From positions 1 through 63,303 of the forward strand of contig CAZMUZ010000007.1 of assembly GCA_964569315.1 (NCBI GenBank): a DNA stretch of 63,303 bases. The letters run 5' to 3'. The notes under the pieces are model-generated. The model saw nothing but the letters and a program-made list of their open reading frames with translations, searched no databases and was not told the DNA's origin. Both the position numbers and the translations under genes were made by a program. Numbering within the stretch: position 1 is the first letter of the stretch; each line of letters opens with the position of its first letter. Shown here piece after piece: positions 8,004 to 16,432 of the stretch. Source of the DNA: CADEFF01 sp964569315. GTDB taxonomy: Bacteria; Pseudomonadota; Alphaproteobacteria; Dongiales; Dongiaceae.

Positions 8004-8465
8004 ATGTCGCCCAATCGCGTGCTTGTCGTGGACGACGAGGTCGCCCTCGGCAATTTCATCGTCGAAGTCGCCATTCGCGCGGACTACGACGCTCGGGCCA
8101 CGGCCGACGCACGCTCCTTCAAGCAGCAATACTCCGAATTCGAACCCACCCTCATCGTGCTCGATCTTTCGATGCCCGACGTCGACGGGATCGAGCTGCT
8201 GCGTTTCCTCGAGGCGGAACATTGCGAGGCCGGCATTCTCATCGTGAGCGGCTTCGACCAGCGTGTACTGGATTCGGCCGCTCATCTCGGCATCGCGCGC
8301 GGCCTGCGCATGCTGGGCACGATCCCGAAACCGGTTCGCATGGCGACCCTGCTGGAGCTGTTCGGCAAGCTCCGGCACGTCGATCCGGAAGACACCGTCG
8401 AGGGCGCCGCCGAGGAACGCGGGCTGATGCGCCCGACGCCTGTTTCCCTGCAGCGGCGCGCCTGA
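8004..8465 (+). CDS. Single-domain response regulator
   Basis: This 153-residue protein consists of one receiver domain with an acidic pocket VVDDE (D10, D11), phosphoacceptor D54 in LIVLDLSMPDVDG, a hydroxyl residue at S82 (ILIVSGF) and K109 (TIPKPV). All residues needed for phosphorylation and switching are present. There is no output domain, so it probably works by protein contact, like a phosphorelay shuttle. GGGAGGACAGG precedes the ATG. No partner kinase is adjacent; it sits among stress-type genes. Confidence 0.88.
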   Translation: MSPNRVLVVDDEVALGNFIVEVAIRADYDARATADARSFKQQYSEFEPTLIVLDLSMPDVDGIELLRFLEAEHCEAGILIVSGFDQRVLDSAAHLGIARGLRMLGTIPKPVRMATLLELFGKLRHVDPEDTVEGAAEERGLMRPTPVSLQRRA

Positions 8466-8677
8466 ATCTTCCTCTCGTCTGGCGGTAGCCCGTCGCGCGC
8501 TCGCCTTCCGGGCGGCGCGCATGGCGGCGCAAAAATTTCCCACCCCGACCTGGGAAAACCCCCGCACTGAAGAGCGCGGTTTCTCCGCGTGGCGTCCCCG
8601 ACGCAGCCGTCCCGCCGCATGACGCCCCGAATGCGGCAGCCCCGCAACGCCGTCGGTTTCCAATGTCATCCGCAGTC

Positions 8678-8702
8678 GGAACCGTTGCGGGCAGGTTTCG
8701 TT
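8678..8702 (+). promoter_or_regulatory. EcfG-type (general stress sigma) promoter
   Basis: GGAAC (8678-8682), a 16-base spacer and CGTT (8699-8702) match the EcfG consensus exactly. It is 39 bases upstream of the ATG of the PRC-barrel gene on the same strand, a normal distance for a promoter. Confidence 0.72.
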
Positions 8703-8740
8703 GTTCCGCAACGAAGCCATCATTTGCAACGGAGACTCTC

Positions 8741-9139
8741 ATGGAACGCACTTCGGATGTCGCCACCAGCGAAACCCCGCAGCTCATCTCGGCCGACAAG
8801 GTCGAGGGAACGACAGTCTATAACCGATCGGGCGAGAAGCTCGGTTCGGTCGACAGCGTCATGATCGACAAGATCTCGGGCCGCGTCGCCTACGCCGTCA
8901 TGTCGTTCGGCGGCTTCCTCGGCATCGGCGACCGCTACCATCCGCTGCCCTGGAGCGTGCTCGACTACGATACGAACATGGACGGCTATGTCGTCGATCT
9001 CGACAAGACCATGCTGAAGGATGCCCCCAGCTACGAGGCCGAAGACTGGGAGTCGCGCGACTGGCGCGACCTGCGCAGCAGCGACGAATGGGGCCGGAAG
9101 ATCCACGACTACTACAACGTGCCGCCTTACTGGGTCTGA
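8741..9139 (+). CDS. PRC-barrel domain protein
   Basis: This is a 132-residue protein. Residues about 15-90 form a PRC-barrel: ISADKVEGTTVYNRSGEKLG, then DSVMIDKISGRVAYAVMSFG and HPLPWSVLDYD. An acidic, aromatic tail (about 95-132) follows. PRC-barrel proteins of this small type are frequent members of the alphaproteobacterial general stress regulon, and an exact EcfG-type promoter precedes this one. The start at ATG 8741 fits the domain start. The gene for a small membrane protein follows 12 bases later, probably in the same operon. Confidence 0.88.
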   Translation: MERTSDVATSETPQLISADKVEGTTVYNRSGEKLGSVDSVMIDKISGRVAYAVMSFGGFLGIGDRYHPLPWSVLDYDTNMDGYVVDLDKTMLKDAPSYEAEDWESRDWRDLRSSDEWGRKIHDYYNVPPYWV

Positions 9140-9151
9140 GCCGGAGGCATC

Positions 9152-9343
9152 ATGAGCAAGCCGCGCGCGCCGGAATATCCGCCCGTCGCCGATCCCGAGG
9201 ACCAGCATCCCGAGGAGCCGAAACGGGTGACCGCGACCGAGGCTCGTCAGGCCGTCCCGACCGGCCATATGCGCTATGTGCTCGGCATCGGCCTCGCTCT
9301 TGTCGTCGTGGCGTTTCTGATCGCCTACGTCGCGATCGTCTGA
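9152..9343 (+). CDS. Small single-pass membrane protein
   Basis: This 63-residue protein has a Pro/Glu-rich cytoplasmic N-terminus and one C-terminal transmembrane helix (about 43-62, VLGIGLALVVVAFLIAYVAI). GGAGG precedes the ATG. It lies 12 bases behind the PRC-barrel gene and is likely co-transcribed from its stress promoter. A tail-anchored stress protein is a reasonable guess; no family is recognised. Confidence 0.7.
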   Translation: MSKPRAPEYPPVADPEDQHPEEPKRVTATEARQAVPTGHMRYVLGIGLALVVVAFLIAYVAIV

Positions 9344-9424
9344 GCTCGCTCGTTCGTCGAGGCGCGCCATCCCCCACCATCGGACGGCTTTTCCCGCACG
9401 AAGGCGGCTGATAAAACTCCGGGG

Positions 9425-9814
9425 ATGGCGCATCTCACGCTACGCATCGAGCTCGGCGATCACGAGGCGGTCGGCCATGGCAAGATCCGCCTGCTCGAGC
9501 TGATCGGCGAGCTTGGCTCGATCTCGGCCGCGGGCCGCGCCATGGGCATGTCCTATCGGCGCGCCTGGCTGCTGATCGATAGCGTGAACAAATGCTTCAA
9601 GCAGGCGGCGGTGCATAGCAGCCCGGGCGGCACGGGCGGCGGCGGGGCCACCCTCACCCCGTTCGGCCGGACGCTGATCCGGCATTTCCGCAAGATGGAG
9701 AAGGCGGCCGGGGCGGCCGCGGCGGCGGAGCTCGCCGCGCTCGAGCGGGCGCGCAATGCCACGCCCTTGTCCAACGGGGTCGGCAAGCCGCGCCGGCGCG
9801 CCCGGAACGGCTAG
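9425..9814 (+). CDS. ModE-like winged-helix regulator (no molybdate-binding domain)
   Basis: This 129-residue protein matches the N-terminal LysR/ModE-type DNA-binding domain. It has KIRLLELIGELGSISAAGRA, the recognition helix MSYRRAWLLIDSVN, the wing GGGATLTPFGRTLI and a following helix. It stops before the MOP domains that bind molybdate in E. coli ModE. Such short ModE proteins occur in many alphaproteobacteria beside modABC. It converges on modC with a 6-base gap. The two Mo-box-like palindromes before modA are its likely targets. Molybdate sensing may need another protein, because no ligand-binding domain is present. Confidence 0.82.
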   Translation: MAHLTLRIELGDHEAVGHGKIRLLELIGELGSISAAGRAMGMSYRRAWLLIDSVNKCFKQAAVHSSPGGTGGGGATLTPFGRTLIRHFRKMEKAAGAAAAAELAALERARNATPLSNGVGKPRRRARNG

Positions 9815-9820
9815 GAACAG

Positions 9821-10945
9821 CTAGGAACGGCCGCCGCCGGCCGATGCGTCGTCGCCGAAATGGCCGATGCCCCGCGGCTCGAAGGTAACGCTCTTCACCA
9901 CGGCGAACACGGCGCGGCCCGGCGTCAGACCCAGATCGCGGATCGATTTGCGCGTCACCTGCGCGACGAGCACCGCCCGTCCGCAGCGCAGCCGCAGCGT
10001 GGCGACCGGTCCTTCGTCGCCGCCGAGCGTCTCGACCGTCCCGGGCAGGATGTTGAGCGCGCTGATCCCTTCCGGCCGATGCAGCGCCAGCATCACGTCG
10101 CGCGCCCGCACGCGGATGCGGACATGGCTGCCGACCGGGTCGGCGATCAACGGCACGCGGAAGAGCCCGGCTTCGCTCGCGAGGCACGTGACGCCGTCCG
10201 TGGAATCATGCCCCTCGATCCTTGCCTCGAGGACCGCACTCGCCTCGGCGCGGTCGGCGGCGGGATAGAGCTCGGCGCGCGCCATCACCTCGGACACCGG
10301 CCCGGTGGCCACGACTTTCCCGTCCTCCAGCAGCACCACCGTCGTCGCGAGCCGCGCCACCTCGGCCACGGAATGGCTCACATAGACGATCGGCACGCGG
10401 GCCTCGTCGCGCAGCCGCTCGATATAGGGCAATATCTCGGCCTTGCGCGCATCGTCGAGCGAGGCGAGCGGCTCGTCCATCAGCAGGATCTGCGGGCCCG
10501 CCAGCAGCGCGCGGCCGATCGCGACGCGCTGCTTCTCGCCGCCGGAAAGCCGGCCGGGGCTGCGCTCCAGAATGTCGCCGATCCCCAGCATCTCGACCAC
10601 CCGGCCGATATCGGCCTTGCGCGAGACGGCCGGCGCGAACCAGCGCCCGTAGAGCAGATTCTGGCGCACCGTCAGATGCGGGAAAAGCCGCCCCTCCTGG
10701 AATACATAGCCGAGCCGGCGACGATGCGGCGGCAGGAAGATGCCCTTGTCGGAATCGACCAGCGGCCGGCCATCGACCGAAATCCGCGCCCATTGCGGGC
10801 GGATCAGCCCGCCGATGACGTTGACGAGCGTGGTCTTGCCGGCGCCGGAGCGGCCGAACAGGGCGGTGAGCCCGCCGTCGCTCCGGAAGACGGCATCGAT
10901 GGCGAAATCGCCGAGCCGGTGACGAAGGGCGACCTCGAGCGTCAT
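9821..10945 (-). CDS. modC: Molybdate ABC transporter ATPase
   Basis: This is the 374-residue ATP-binding subunit of the molybdate importer. It has Walker A GRSGAGKTT, the Q-loop YVFQEGRLFPHL, the signature LSGGEKQRVAIGRALL, and Walker B ILLMDEPLASLD. The C-terminal part (about 290-360) is the MOP/TOBE domain typical of ModC. Its ATG overlaps the modB stop in the arrangement ATGA, indicating translational coupling. It is the last gene of the modABC operon. Confidence 0.95.
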   Translation of the reverse strand: MTLEVALRHRLGDFAIDAVFRSDGGLTALFGRSGAGKTTLVNVIGGLIRPQWARISVDGRPLVDSDKGIFLPPHRRRLGYVFQEGRLFPHLTVRQNLLYGRWFAPAVSRKADIGRVVEMLGIGDILERSPGRLSGGEKQRVAIGRALLAGPQILLMDEPLASLDDARKAEILPYIERLRDEARVPIVYVSHSVAEVARLATTVVLLEDGKVVATGPVSEVMARAELYPAADRAEASAVLEARIEGHDSTDGVTCLASEAGLFRVPLIADPVGSHVRIRVRARDVMLALHRPEGISALNILPGTVETLGGDEGPVATLRLRCGRAVLVAQVTRKSIRDLGLTPGRAVFAVVKSVTFEPRGIGHFGDDASAGGGRS

Positions 10946-11640
10946 GGCGCACCGATCCGCCGGCTGACCCGCCGCGCCAGGATCTCCGACGCGATCAGCG
11001 CGCCGAGCGAGACCACGACCGAGATCGCGGTCAGGCGGAGCGCGCCCGCGTCGCCGCCCGGCACTTGCGTGAAGCTGTAGATCGCCGAAGGCAGGGTCTG
11101 CGTCTCGCCGGGGATGTTCGAAACGAAGGTGATGGTGGCGCCGAACTCGCCCATCGCCTTGGCGAAGGCGAGGATCATGCCGGCGATGATGCCGGGCAGG
11201 ATCAGAGGCAGCGTCACGGTGAGGAATATCCAGCCGGGATTGGCGCCGAGCGTGCCGGCGGCCTCCTCCAGCCGGCGATCGACCGCCTCGATCGAAAGCC
11301 GGATCGCGCGCACCAGCAGGGGAAAGCCCATGACGGCGCAGGCGAGCGCGGCGCCCGTCCAGCGGAAGGCGAAGACGATCCCGAAATTCGCGTCGAGGAA
11401 CTCGCCGATCGGCCCGCGCCGGCCGAACAGCAGCAGCAGGAGGTAGCCGGTCACCACCGGCGGCAGGATCAGCGGAAGATGCACGAGGCCGTTGAGGAGC
11501 GACTTGCCCCAGAACCGCCCCCGCGCGAGCAGCATCGCGGTGAAGATGCCGAAAGGCAGGCTGGCCGCCATGGCCCAGAACGCCACGCGGAGGCTGAGCT
11601 TGACGGCGGTCAGCTCCTGATCGGTCAGAAAATCCAGCAC
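10942..11640 (-). CDS. modB: Molybdate ABC transporter permease
   Basis: This 232-residue inner-membrane permease has five to six transmembrane helices. It contains the ModB/CysT-type EAA loop EEAAGTLGANPGWIFLTVTL, which docks on the ATPase. The segment PLILPPVVTGYLLLLLFG is also characteristic. The gene starts 7 bases after the modA stop and overlaps modC by 4 bases. Confidence 0.95.
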   Translation of the reverse strand: MLDFLTDQELTAVKLSLRVAFWAMAASLPFGIFTAMLLARGRFWGKSLLNGLVHLPLILPPVVTGYLLLLLFGRRGPIGEFLDANFGIVFAFRWTGAALACAVMGFPLLVRAIRLSIEAVDRRLEEAAGTLGANPGWIFLTVTLPLILPGIIAGMILAFAKAMGEFGATITFVSNIPGETQTLPSAIYSFTQVPGGDAGALRLTAISVVVSLGALIASEILARRVSRRIGAP

Positions 11641-11647
11641 TCAGCCT

Positions 11648-12451
11648 TCAATCGAGGACCGTGAACCCCTGCTTCTCGAACACCGCCCTCGCGGCCGGCG
11701 ACCTCAGATAGTCGAGGAACGCCGCCGTGTCGGGATTGGTCGAGTTCGCCACCGCGGCGACGGGGTAGACGATAGGCGGATGCGAGTCCGCAGGGAAGCT
11801 GTCCACGATGCGGACGCCCGGCTCGGCCGCGGCGTCCGTCTGATAAACGATGCCGAGCGGCGCCTCGCCGCGCGAGACGAGCAGCAGCGCGGCGCGGACG
11901 TTCTCCGCCGCGGCGACCTTGCCCGCCACGGACTCCCAGACGCCCAGCGTCTCGAGCGCCGCCTTGCCGTATTTGCCGGCCGGCACCGCTTCCGGGTCGG
12001 CCATGGCGAGGTGCCCCTCGCCGAGCAGCTCGGCCAGCGGGAAACCCGCGCCGATCGTCGTTTCCACGGTCGAATCGGCCGGGGCGACCAGCACGATACG
12101 ATTGCCGAGCAGGCTGCGGCGGCTCGCCTCGAGGATCAGCTTGCGTTCGGCCAGATAGTCCATCCAGGCGAGGTCGGCCGAGAAGAAGATGTCGGCGGGC
12201 GCGCCTTCCTCGATCTGCTTGGCAAGCGCCGAGCTCGCCGCATAGGAGATGGCGGTCGGTTTGCCGGTTTCGGCCTGCCAGGCGGCCGCGATCTCGTCGA
12301 GCGCGTTCTTCAGGCTGGCCGCCGCAAAGACGGTAACCGGCGTATCCTGCGCGTGTGCGGGGGCCGGCAGCGCTGCGCCCATGCCCGCCGCAGCGAGCAA
12401 GGCGAAGCTCGCCGCAATCCATTTAATGCAATGCCGCCTGACCCGATTCAT
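11648..12451 (-). CDS. modA: Molybdate-binding periplasmic protein
   Basis: This is a 267-residue substrate-binding protein. Residues 1-34 form a Sec signal peptide ending at AHA-Q. The mature protein starts with VTVFAAASLKNALDEIA, the usual ModA opening that contributes oxyanion ligands, and contains SYAASSALAKQIEEGAPADIFFSAD and PLGIVYQTDA. It delivers molybdate (possibly tungstate) to ModBC. The operon's promoter region, with two Mo-box-like palindromes, lies between this gene and the next one upstream. Confidence 0.95.
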   Translation of the reverse strand: MNRVRRHCIKWIAASFALLAAAGMGAALPAPAHAQDTPVTVFAAASLKNALDEIAAAWQAETGKPTAISYAASSALAKQIEEGAPADIFFSADLAWMDYLAERKLILEASRRSLLGNRIVLVAPADSTVETTIGAGFPLAELLGEGHLAMADPEAVPAGKYGKAALETLGVWESVAGKVAAAENVRAALLLVSRGEAPLGIVYQTDAAAEPGVRIVDSFPADSHPPIVYPVAAVANSTNPDTAAFLDYLRSPAARAVFEKQGFTVLD

Positions 12452-12476
12452 CGTTGTTTCCCCTGTCTGGAACAGT

Positions 12477-12500
12477 CGTCATATCCCTACGGATACAACG
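12477..12500 (-). promoter_or_regulatory. Mo-box-like palindrome, modA-proximal
   Basis: On the coding strand the site reads CGTTGTAT-N8-ATATGACG, with TATCC-CTAC-GGATA dyad symmetry centred at 12488.5, 37 bases before the modA ATG. It resembles the ModE target (TATAT-N7-TAYAT type) and has the same right half as the distal site. Confidence 0.55.
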
Positions 12501-12518
12501 TAGGTCGGGGACAAACAA

Positions 12519-12544
12519 CGTCATATTCCTATGAATATAGCGAT
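12519..12544 (-). promoter_or_regulatory. Mo-box-like palindrome, modA-distal
   Basis: On the coding strand this site reads ATCGCTATAT-N8-ATATGACG, and ATATTCCTATGAATAT is a perfect dyad at 12523-12538. The left half is identical to the published E. coli ModE consensus start (ATCGCTATAT). Its centre is 42 bases from the proximal site, about four helical turns. Confidence 0.65.
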
Positions 12545-12553
12545 AAACGGCAG

Positions 12554-13843
12554 CTACTCCGCTACCCGGGTCGAAAAACTGCGCAGGACCGCGGCCGCAC
12601 AGTCGAGCGTCATTGCGATATCCGCATTGCTGTGCGCGTCCATGACATACCAGCGCCCGCCGGGCGTGAGCCTGATGCCCTCCGCCTGCATGCCGAGCCG
12701 GAAGCGGCGATAGAGCGGCGGCTCCGCCGGTGGCGGCGCGCCGGCCGGCAGGGCCGCCCTCGCCTTCTCGTCCGCCTCGAAGGCAAGCCAGAAGACCGGA
12801 CCGGGGCCGCGCAACACGACCGCGATGCCGGCCGCCTCCGCCGCCCCGGCGAGGCCGCCCATCAGTGCGCGACTGCGCTCGAAGAGGCTCTCATAAAAGC
12901 AGGCGCCCGTGCGGCGTAGCGTTTCCAGCGTCCAGCAGCCGGCCGCCATGCTGAGGGAATTGCCGTTGAAGGTGCCGGAATGGTTCACCCGGCCGTCCGC
13001 GATCAGATCCATGATGTCGGCGCGCCCGCCGACCGCGCCGATCGGCAAGCCGCCGCCCAGCGCCTTGCCGAAGGTGGTGAGATCCGGACGGATGCCGTAA
13101 TAGCCCTGCGCGCCGCCGAGCCCGAGGCGGAAGCCGGTGATGACCTCGTCCAGGATGTAAACCATCCCGAGCTCCTCGGTCAGCGTGCGCAAGGCTTGCA
13201 GATAGCCCTTCGCCGGGTCGTGGCCGCCGAGATTGGCCATCAACGGCTCGGTGATGATGCCGGCGATGCGGTCGGCGTTCCGGCGGAGGAAAAGCTGCGC
13301 CGCCTCCACATCGTTCCAGGGCAAGGTCACGATCGGCGGATGCGCATCGTCGCCGCGCCCGTCGGTGCCCCCGTCGCCCGCGGGCAGCATCGCGTCGCCG
13401 GGAATGAGCCAGCCGTGATAATGCTGCCGGAACTTCACGATCGTCGGGCGGCCCGTAAAGCCGCGCGCGAGGCGAAAGGCGGTCTGCACGGCTTCCGTGC
13501 CCGTCGAATGGAACCGCACCTTCCCGAGACTCGGCATGGCCGCGACCAGCATCTCGGCCAGCTCGATCTCGCGACGATGGGTCGAGGAAAACTGCGTGCC
13601 GTCGGCGAGCGCCGATGCGAGGGCCGCATTCAGGGCCGGCGGCGCGTAGCCGAACAGCATGGCGCCATAGCCCGCGACATAGTCCAGATATTCCCGGCCG
13701 GCCTCGTCCCAGACGCGGGCGCCCCCGGCGCGCCGCACCAGGATCGCCTCCGGCCCTTCCCCCAGGCGGATGTTGGAGGAGACGCCGCCCGGCATCACCT
13801 CGGCGGCGCGACGGCGAAGCGCCTCGGTCGGGTCGTTCTCCAC
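12554..13843 (-). CDS. Class III PLP aminotransferase, glutamate-1-semialdehyde aminomutase-like
   Basis: This 429-residue PLP enzyme resembles GSA 2,1-aminomutase. It has the opening MPGGVSSNIRL, the cofactor pocket HSTGTEAVQTAFRLAR, YILDEVITGFRLGLGGAQ (Asp contacting the pyridine ring) and FGKALGGGLPIGAVGG with the Schiff-base lysine. It begins at GTG 13843 with AGAGGAACG upstream; the longer frame through the intergenic region is not needed. The lack of other haem genes nearby and of a typical HemL C-terminus suggests a paralogue acting on another amino acid, not necessarily haem synthesis. It may be read through towards modA. Confidence 0.8.
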   Translation of the reverse strand: MENDPTEALRRRAAEVMPGGVSSNIRLGEGPEAILVRRAGGARVWDEAGREYLDYVAGYGAMLFGYAPPALNAALASALADGTQFSSTHRREIELAEMLVAAMPSLGKVRFHSTGTEAVQTAFRLARGFTGRPTIVKFRQHYHGWLIPGDAMLPAGDGGTDGRGDDAHPPIVTLPWNDVEAAQLFLRRNADRIAGIITEPLMANLGGHDPAKGYLQALRTLTEELGMVYILDEVITGFRLGLGGAQGYYGIRPDLTTFGKALGGGLPIGAVGGRADIMDLIADGRVNHSGTFNGNSLSMAAGCWTLETLRRTGACFYESLFERSRALMGGLAGAAEAAGIAVVLRGPGPVFWLAFEADEKARAALPAGAPPPAEPPLYRRFRLGMQAEGIRLTPGGRWYVMDAHSNADIAMTLDCAAAVLRSFSTRVAE

Positions 13844-14072
13844 GTCGTTCCTCTCGCCTGGCGAAATCGCCTTGCGGAGGCTAGGGCGGCGGATACCGCC
13901 GGACAAGCCTAAGAAGGCGCTAAGGGTTTTCGAGGACGATGGCCGCCCCGCGCTGCGAACGGGGCCTGTCCGGCGGGCTCTTGCGCGTCGCGGCCGGCCC
14001 TGTTCTCTTGCGGCTGGCCGCCGCGAATGCGGGCGGCGATCGCGATCATCGAGGCGTTCCAGGGGGAACCGA

Positions 14073-15761
14073 ATGGCTGAAGCGACAGTGGCGCCTGGCA
14101 ACGCCGCGATCTTCTACGCGCTCGACGGCTACGACACCTCGCGGCCGAAGCTGATGGGCCGCCACGCGGCGGGCGAAGGCTTTCTCCGCGGCTTCGCGCG
14201 CCATGCCGTGGTAGACAGGGTCTGGGGCTTCACGGTCGGCGCCGAGGACGGGAAACGCTTCCGCGCGGAAATGGAACGGCTGCGGCCGGGCACGCCGGTC
14301 TCGGTGCTCAATACCGTACAGGTCGCGAAGCTCTCCGAGCCCGGCGCCGTGTTCCTGCCGGGACCGGGCCTCACCGACCATTCCTGGAACCGCCGTTTCG
14401 GCCGCGCGCAGCGCGCCTACTCGCTCTGCGGCGTCACCCATACCACCGCCTCGCACGGCGCCATGGATGCGATCGCCGGCCTGCTGACGGCGCCGGTGCA
14501 GCGCTGGGATGCGGTGATCTGCACCTCCCTCGCCGTCCGCAAGACCTTCGACCGCGTGCTCGGCGCGCAGCGCGACTATCTGCAGGCGCGGCTCGGCGGC
14601 GGCCGCACCACGCTTCCCGAATTGCCGATCATTCCGCTCGGCGTCGATTGCGACGCCTTCGAGACGAAGCCCAAGACGCGGCAGGCCTGGCGCAGCGAGC
14701 TCAAGATCGCCGAGGACGACATCGTGCTGCTCTTCATGGGCCGGCTCTCCTTCCATGCGAAGGCGCATCCCTTCCCGATGTATGTCGCGGCGGAGGCGGC
14801 CGCGAAGGCGATCAAGGGCAAGGTGCATCTGATCCAGGCCGGCTGGTTCGCCAACGATTCGATCGAGCAGGCCTTCCGCCAGGGCGCGAAAGAGCTCTGC
14901 CCGTCGGTCGATGCGATCTTCCTCGATGGCCGGAAGCCCGAGGTGCGCAGCAGCATCTGGGCCGCGGCCGACATCTTCGTCTCCTTCTCGGACAACGTAC
15001 AGGAGACCTTCGGCCTGACGCCGATCGAAGCGATGGCGGCCGGATTGCCCTCGGTGGTGTCCGACTGGGACGGCTATATGGACACGGTGCGTCAGGGCGA
15101 GGACGGCTTCCGTGTGCCGACCTGGCAGCCGCCGGCGCCGCTCGGCGAAGCCTTCGCCTATCGCCACGCGCTCGGGCTCGACAGCTACGACAATTACTGC
15201 GGCAAATGCTGCCAGTTCGTGGCGGTCGACGTGCCCGCGACCTGCGAGGCGGTGGTCGCGCTCGCCAGGGAGCCGGAGCTTCGCAGGAAAATGGGGGCGA
15301 GCGCCCAACGCCGCGCGCGCGAGGTTTTCGACTGGCGCGTGGTGATCGGTCAGTATCAGGCGCTCTGGGGCGAGCTCGCGCGGCTACGCGCGGAGGCCCC
15401 GGAATCCGCGCCGGTCGAGGCCGACAGCGCGCCCTATCCCGCACGCATGGATCCCTTCGCCGCCTTCGCCCATTATCCGACCCATGTGCTTCGGCAGGCC
15501 AGCAGCGTGGCCCCGGTCGCGGATGTCGGCGAGACGGCGCTCGACCGGGCCCGGGCGCTGCAGATGAGTGCTTATGCGGCGGGCGTGCATCCGGACCGCG
15601 ACGGTGCCGCGAAGCTGCTCGCGCATCTCGCCAAGTTCGGCGAGACCGGCGTCGGCGCGCTGCTGCGGCTGGTGCCGGGCGACAAGCGCCGCGACTTCAT
15701 GCGCGGCCTCGTCTGGCTCGCCAAGCACAATCTCGTGCGGCTGCTGCCGGCGAAGGAATAG
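14073..15761 (+). CDS. Glycosyltransferase, GT4 type
   Basis: This is a 562-residue protein. Residues 1-180 form the N-terminal Rossmann-like domain. The C-terminal domain (about 205-430) has the GT4 features LPIIPLGVDCDAFE, VLLFMGRLSFHAKAHP and the donor-binding EX7E motif in ETFGLTPIEAMAAGLPSVV. It would transfer a nucleotide-activated sugar at the membrane or in the cytoplasm. The last 130 residues are an extra helical domain with no known function. AGGGGGA precedes the ATG. It is divergent from the aminomutase-like gene and stands alone, so the acceptor is not evident. Confidence 0.82.
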   Translation: MAEATVAPGNAAIFYALDGYDTSRPKLMGRHAAGEGFLRGFARHAVVDRVWGFTVGAEDGKRFRAEMERLRPGTPVSVLNTVQVAKLSEPGAVFLPGPGLTDHSWNRRFGRAQRAYSLCGVTHTTASHGAMDAIAGLLTAPVQRWDAVICTSLAVRKTFDRVLGAQRDYLQARLGGGRTTLPELPIIPLGVDCDAFETKPKTRQAWRSELKIAEDDIVLLFMGRLSFHAKAHPFPMYVAAEAAAKAIKGKVHLIQAGWFANDSIEQAFRQGAKELCPSVDAIFLDGRKPEVRSSIWAAADIFVSFSDNVQETFGLTPIEAMAAGLPSVVSDWDGYMDTVRQGEDGFRVPTWQPPAPLGEAFAYRHALGLDSYDNYCGKCCQFVAVDVPATCEAVVALAREPELRRKMGASAQRRAREVFDWRVVIGQYQALWGELARLRAEAPESAPVEADSAPYPARMDPFAAFAHYPTHVLRQASSVAPVADVGETALDRARALQMSAYAAGVHPDRDGAAKLLAHLAKFGETGVGALLRLVPGDKRRDFMRGLVWLAKHNLVRLLPAKE

Positions 15762-15790
15762 CGAAGGCGAGCCGGCGCAGCCTTCGTGGG

Positions 15791-16312
15791 CTATTCCCAG
15801 CTATAGGCGATGTCGGCCGAGAGCAGCTTGCTCTTGCAGACCATGCCCTTGCCGTCGCCGGTCACGCCCAGCACCACCATGATGTGGAACATCGAATCCA
15901 CGGTTTCCATATAGGTCTGGTCGACCTCGAACTCGTCGATCGACGGGAAGCTGAACAGGCTTGCATAGATCGAGGCCGGGTCGTCGGGCCAGCCGGTCGC
16001 GGGATCGACGGCGCCGGCGCGCTTGATCCGATCGACGATCTTCTTGCAGTTCGGCTCGCTCGGCTCGATCTCGAAGCTATAGGCGTAGATACCGATGGTG
16101 TCGTCCTGGTAGTAGCCATGCGCGTTATAGCCCTCCACGGCGCCGTCCGCGCCGAGCTTCGCCTCGAGGCGCGCCAGCCCCAGGTCGAACAAAGTAGCGG
16201 GCGCCGCCTTGAGCGCGGCGACGACCGCCGCCGGGTCGGCCCATGCACTGCCGGCCGTGGCAACCAGGCAGACTGCCATCAGGAAAGCGATCGGGAGAGT
16301 CCGGCACTTCAT
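15791..16312 (-). CDS. Exported protein of unknown function
   Basis: This 173-residue protein has a clear signal peptide (residues 1-25, ending GSAWADPAA) and starts at ATG 16312 with AAGGAG upstream. The mature part is rich in Asp, Tyr and Phe (YNAHGYYQDDTIGIYAYSFE) and has two Cys residues that could form a periplasmic disulfide. No family is recognised. It converges with the glycosyltransferase gene and is separated from the SDR gene by a perfect inverted repeat. Confidence 0.75.
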   Translation of the reverse strand: MKCRTLPIAFLMAVCLVATAGSAWADPAAVVAALKAAPATLFDLGLARLEAKLGADGAVEGYNAHGYYQDDTIGIYAYSFEIEPSEPNCKKIVDRIKRAGAVDPATGWPDDPASIYASLFSFPSIDEFEVDQTYMETVDSMFHIMVVLGVTGDGKGMVCKSKLLSADIAYSWE

Positions 16313-16331
16313 AGTTGGCTCCTTCGGCCCC

Positions 16332-16371
16332 GAGCAAGATCGGACCGCTTCGATCCGACCCGATCTTGCTC
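16332..16371. terminator. Perfect 12-base inverted repeat
   Basis: GAGCAAGATCGG (16332-16343) and CCGATCTTGCTC (16360-16371) are perfectly complementary around a 16-base loop. It lies after the SDR stop and 20 bases before the next gene's start, all on the minus strand. It may end SDR transcription, although there is no T-run, or it may be an operator for the exported-protein gene. Confidence 0.45.
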
Positions 16372-16432
16372 TACCTCGATAACCAGAGGCCGATTCACGC
16401 CCCAAGCCGAACCGGCTCGAGGCGATCGGACT

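Noticed and set aside
12554..13843. True hemL (haem biosynthesis)
   Set aside because: The sequence is of the family, but the context and ends do not support the housekeeping enzyme, so no gene symbol is given.
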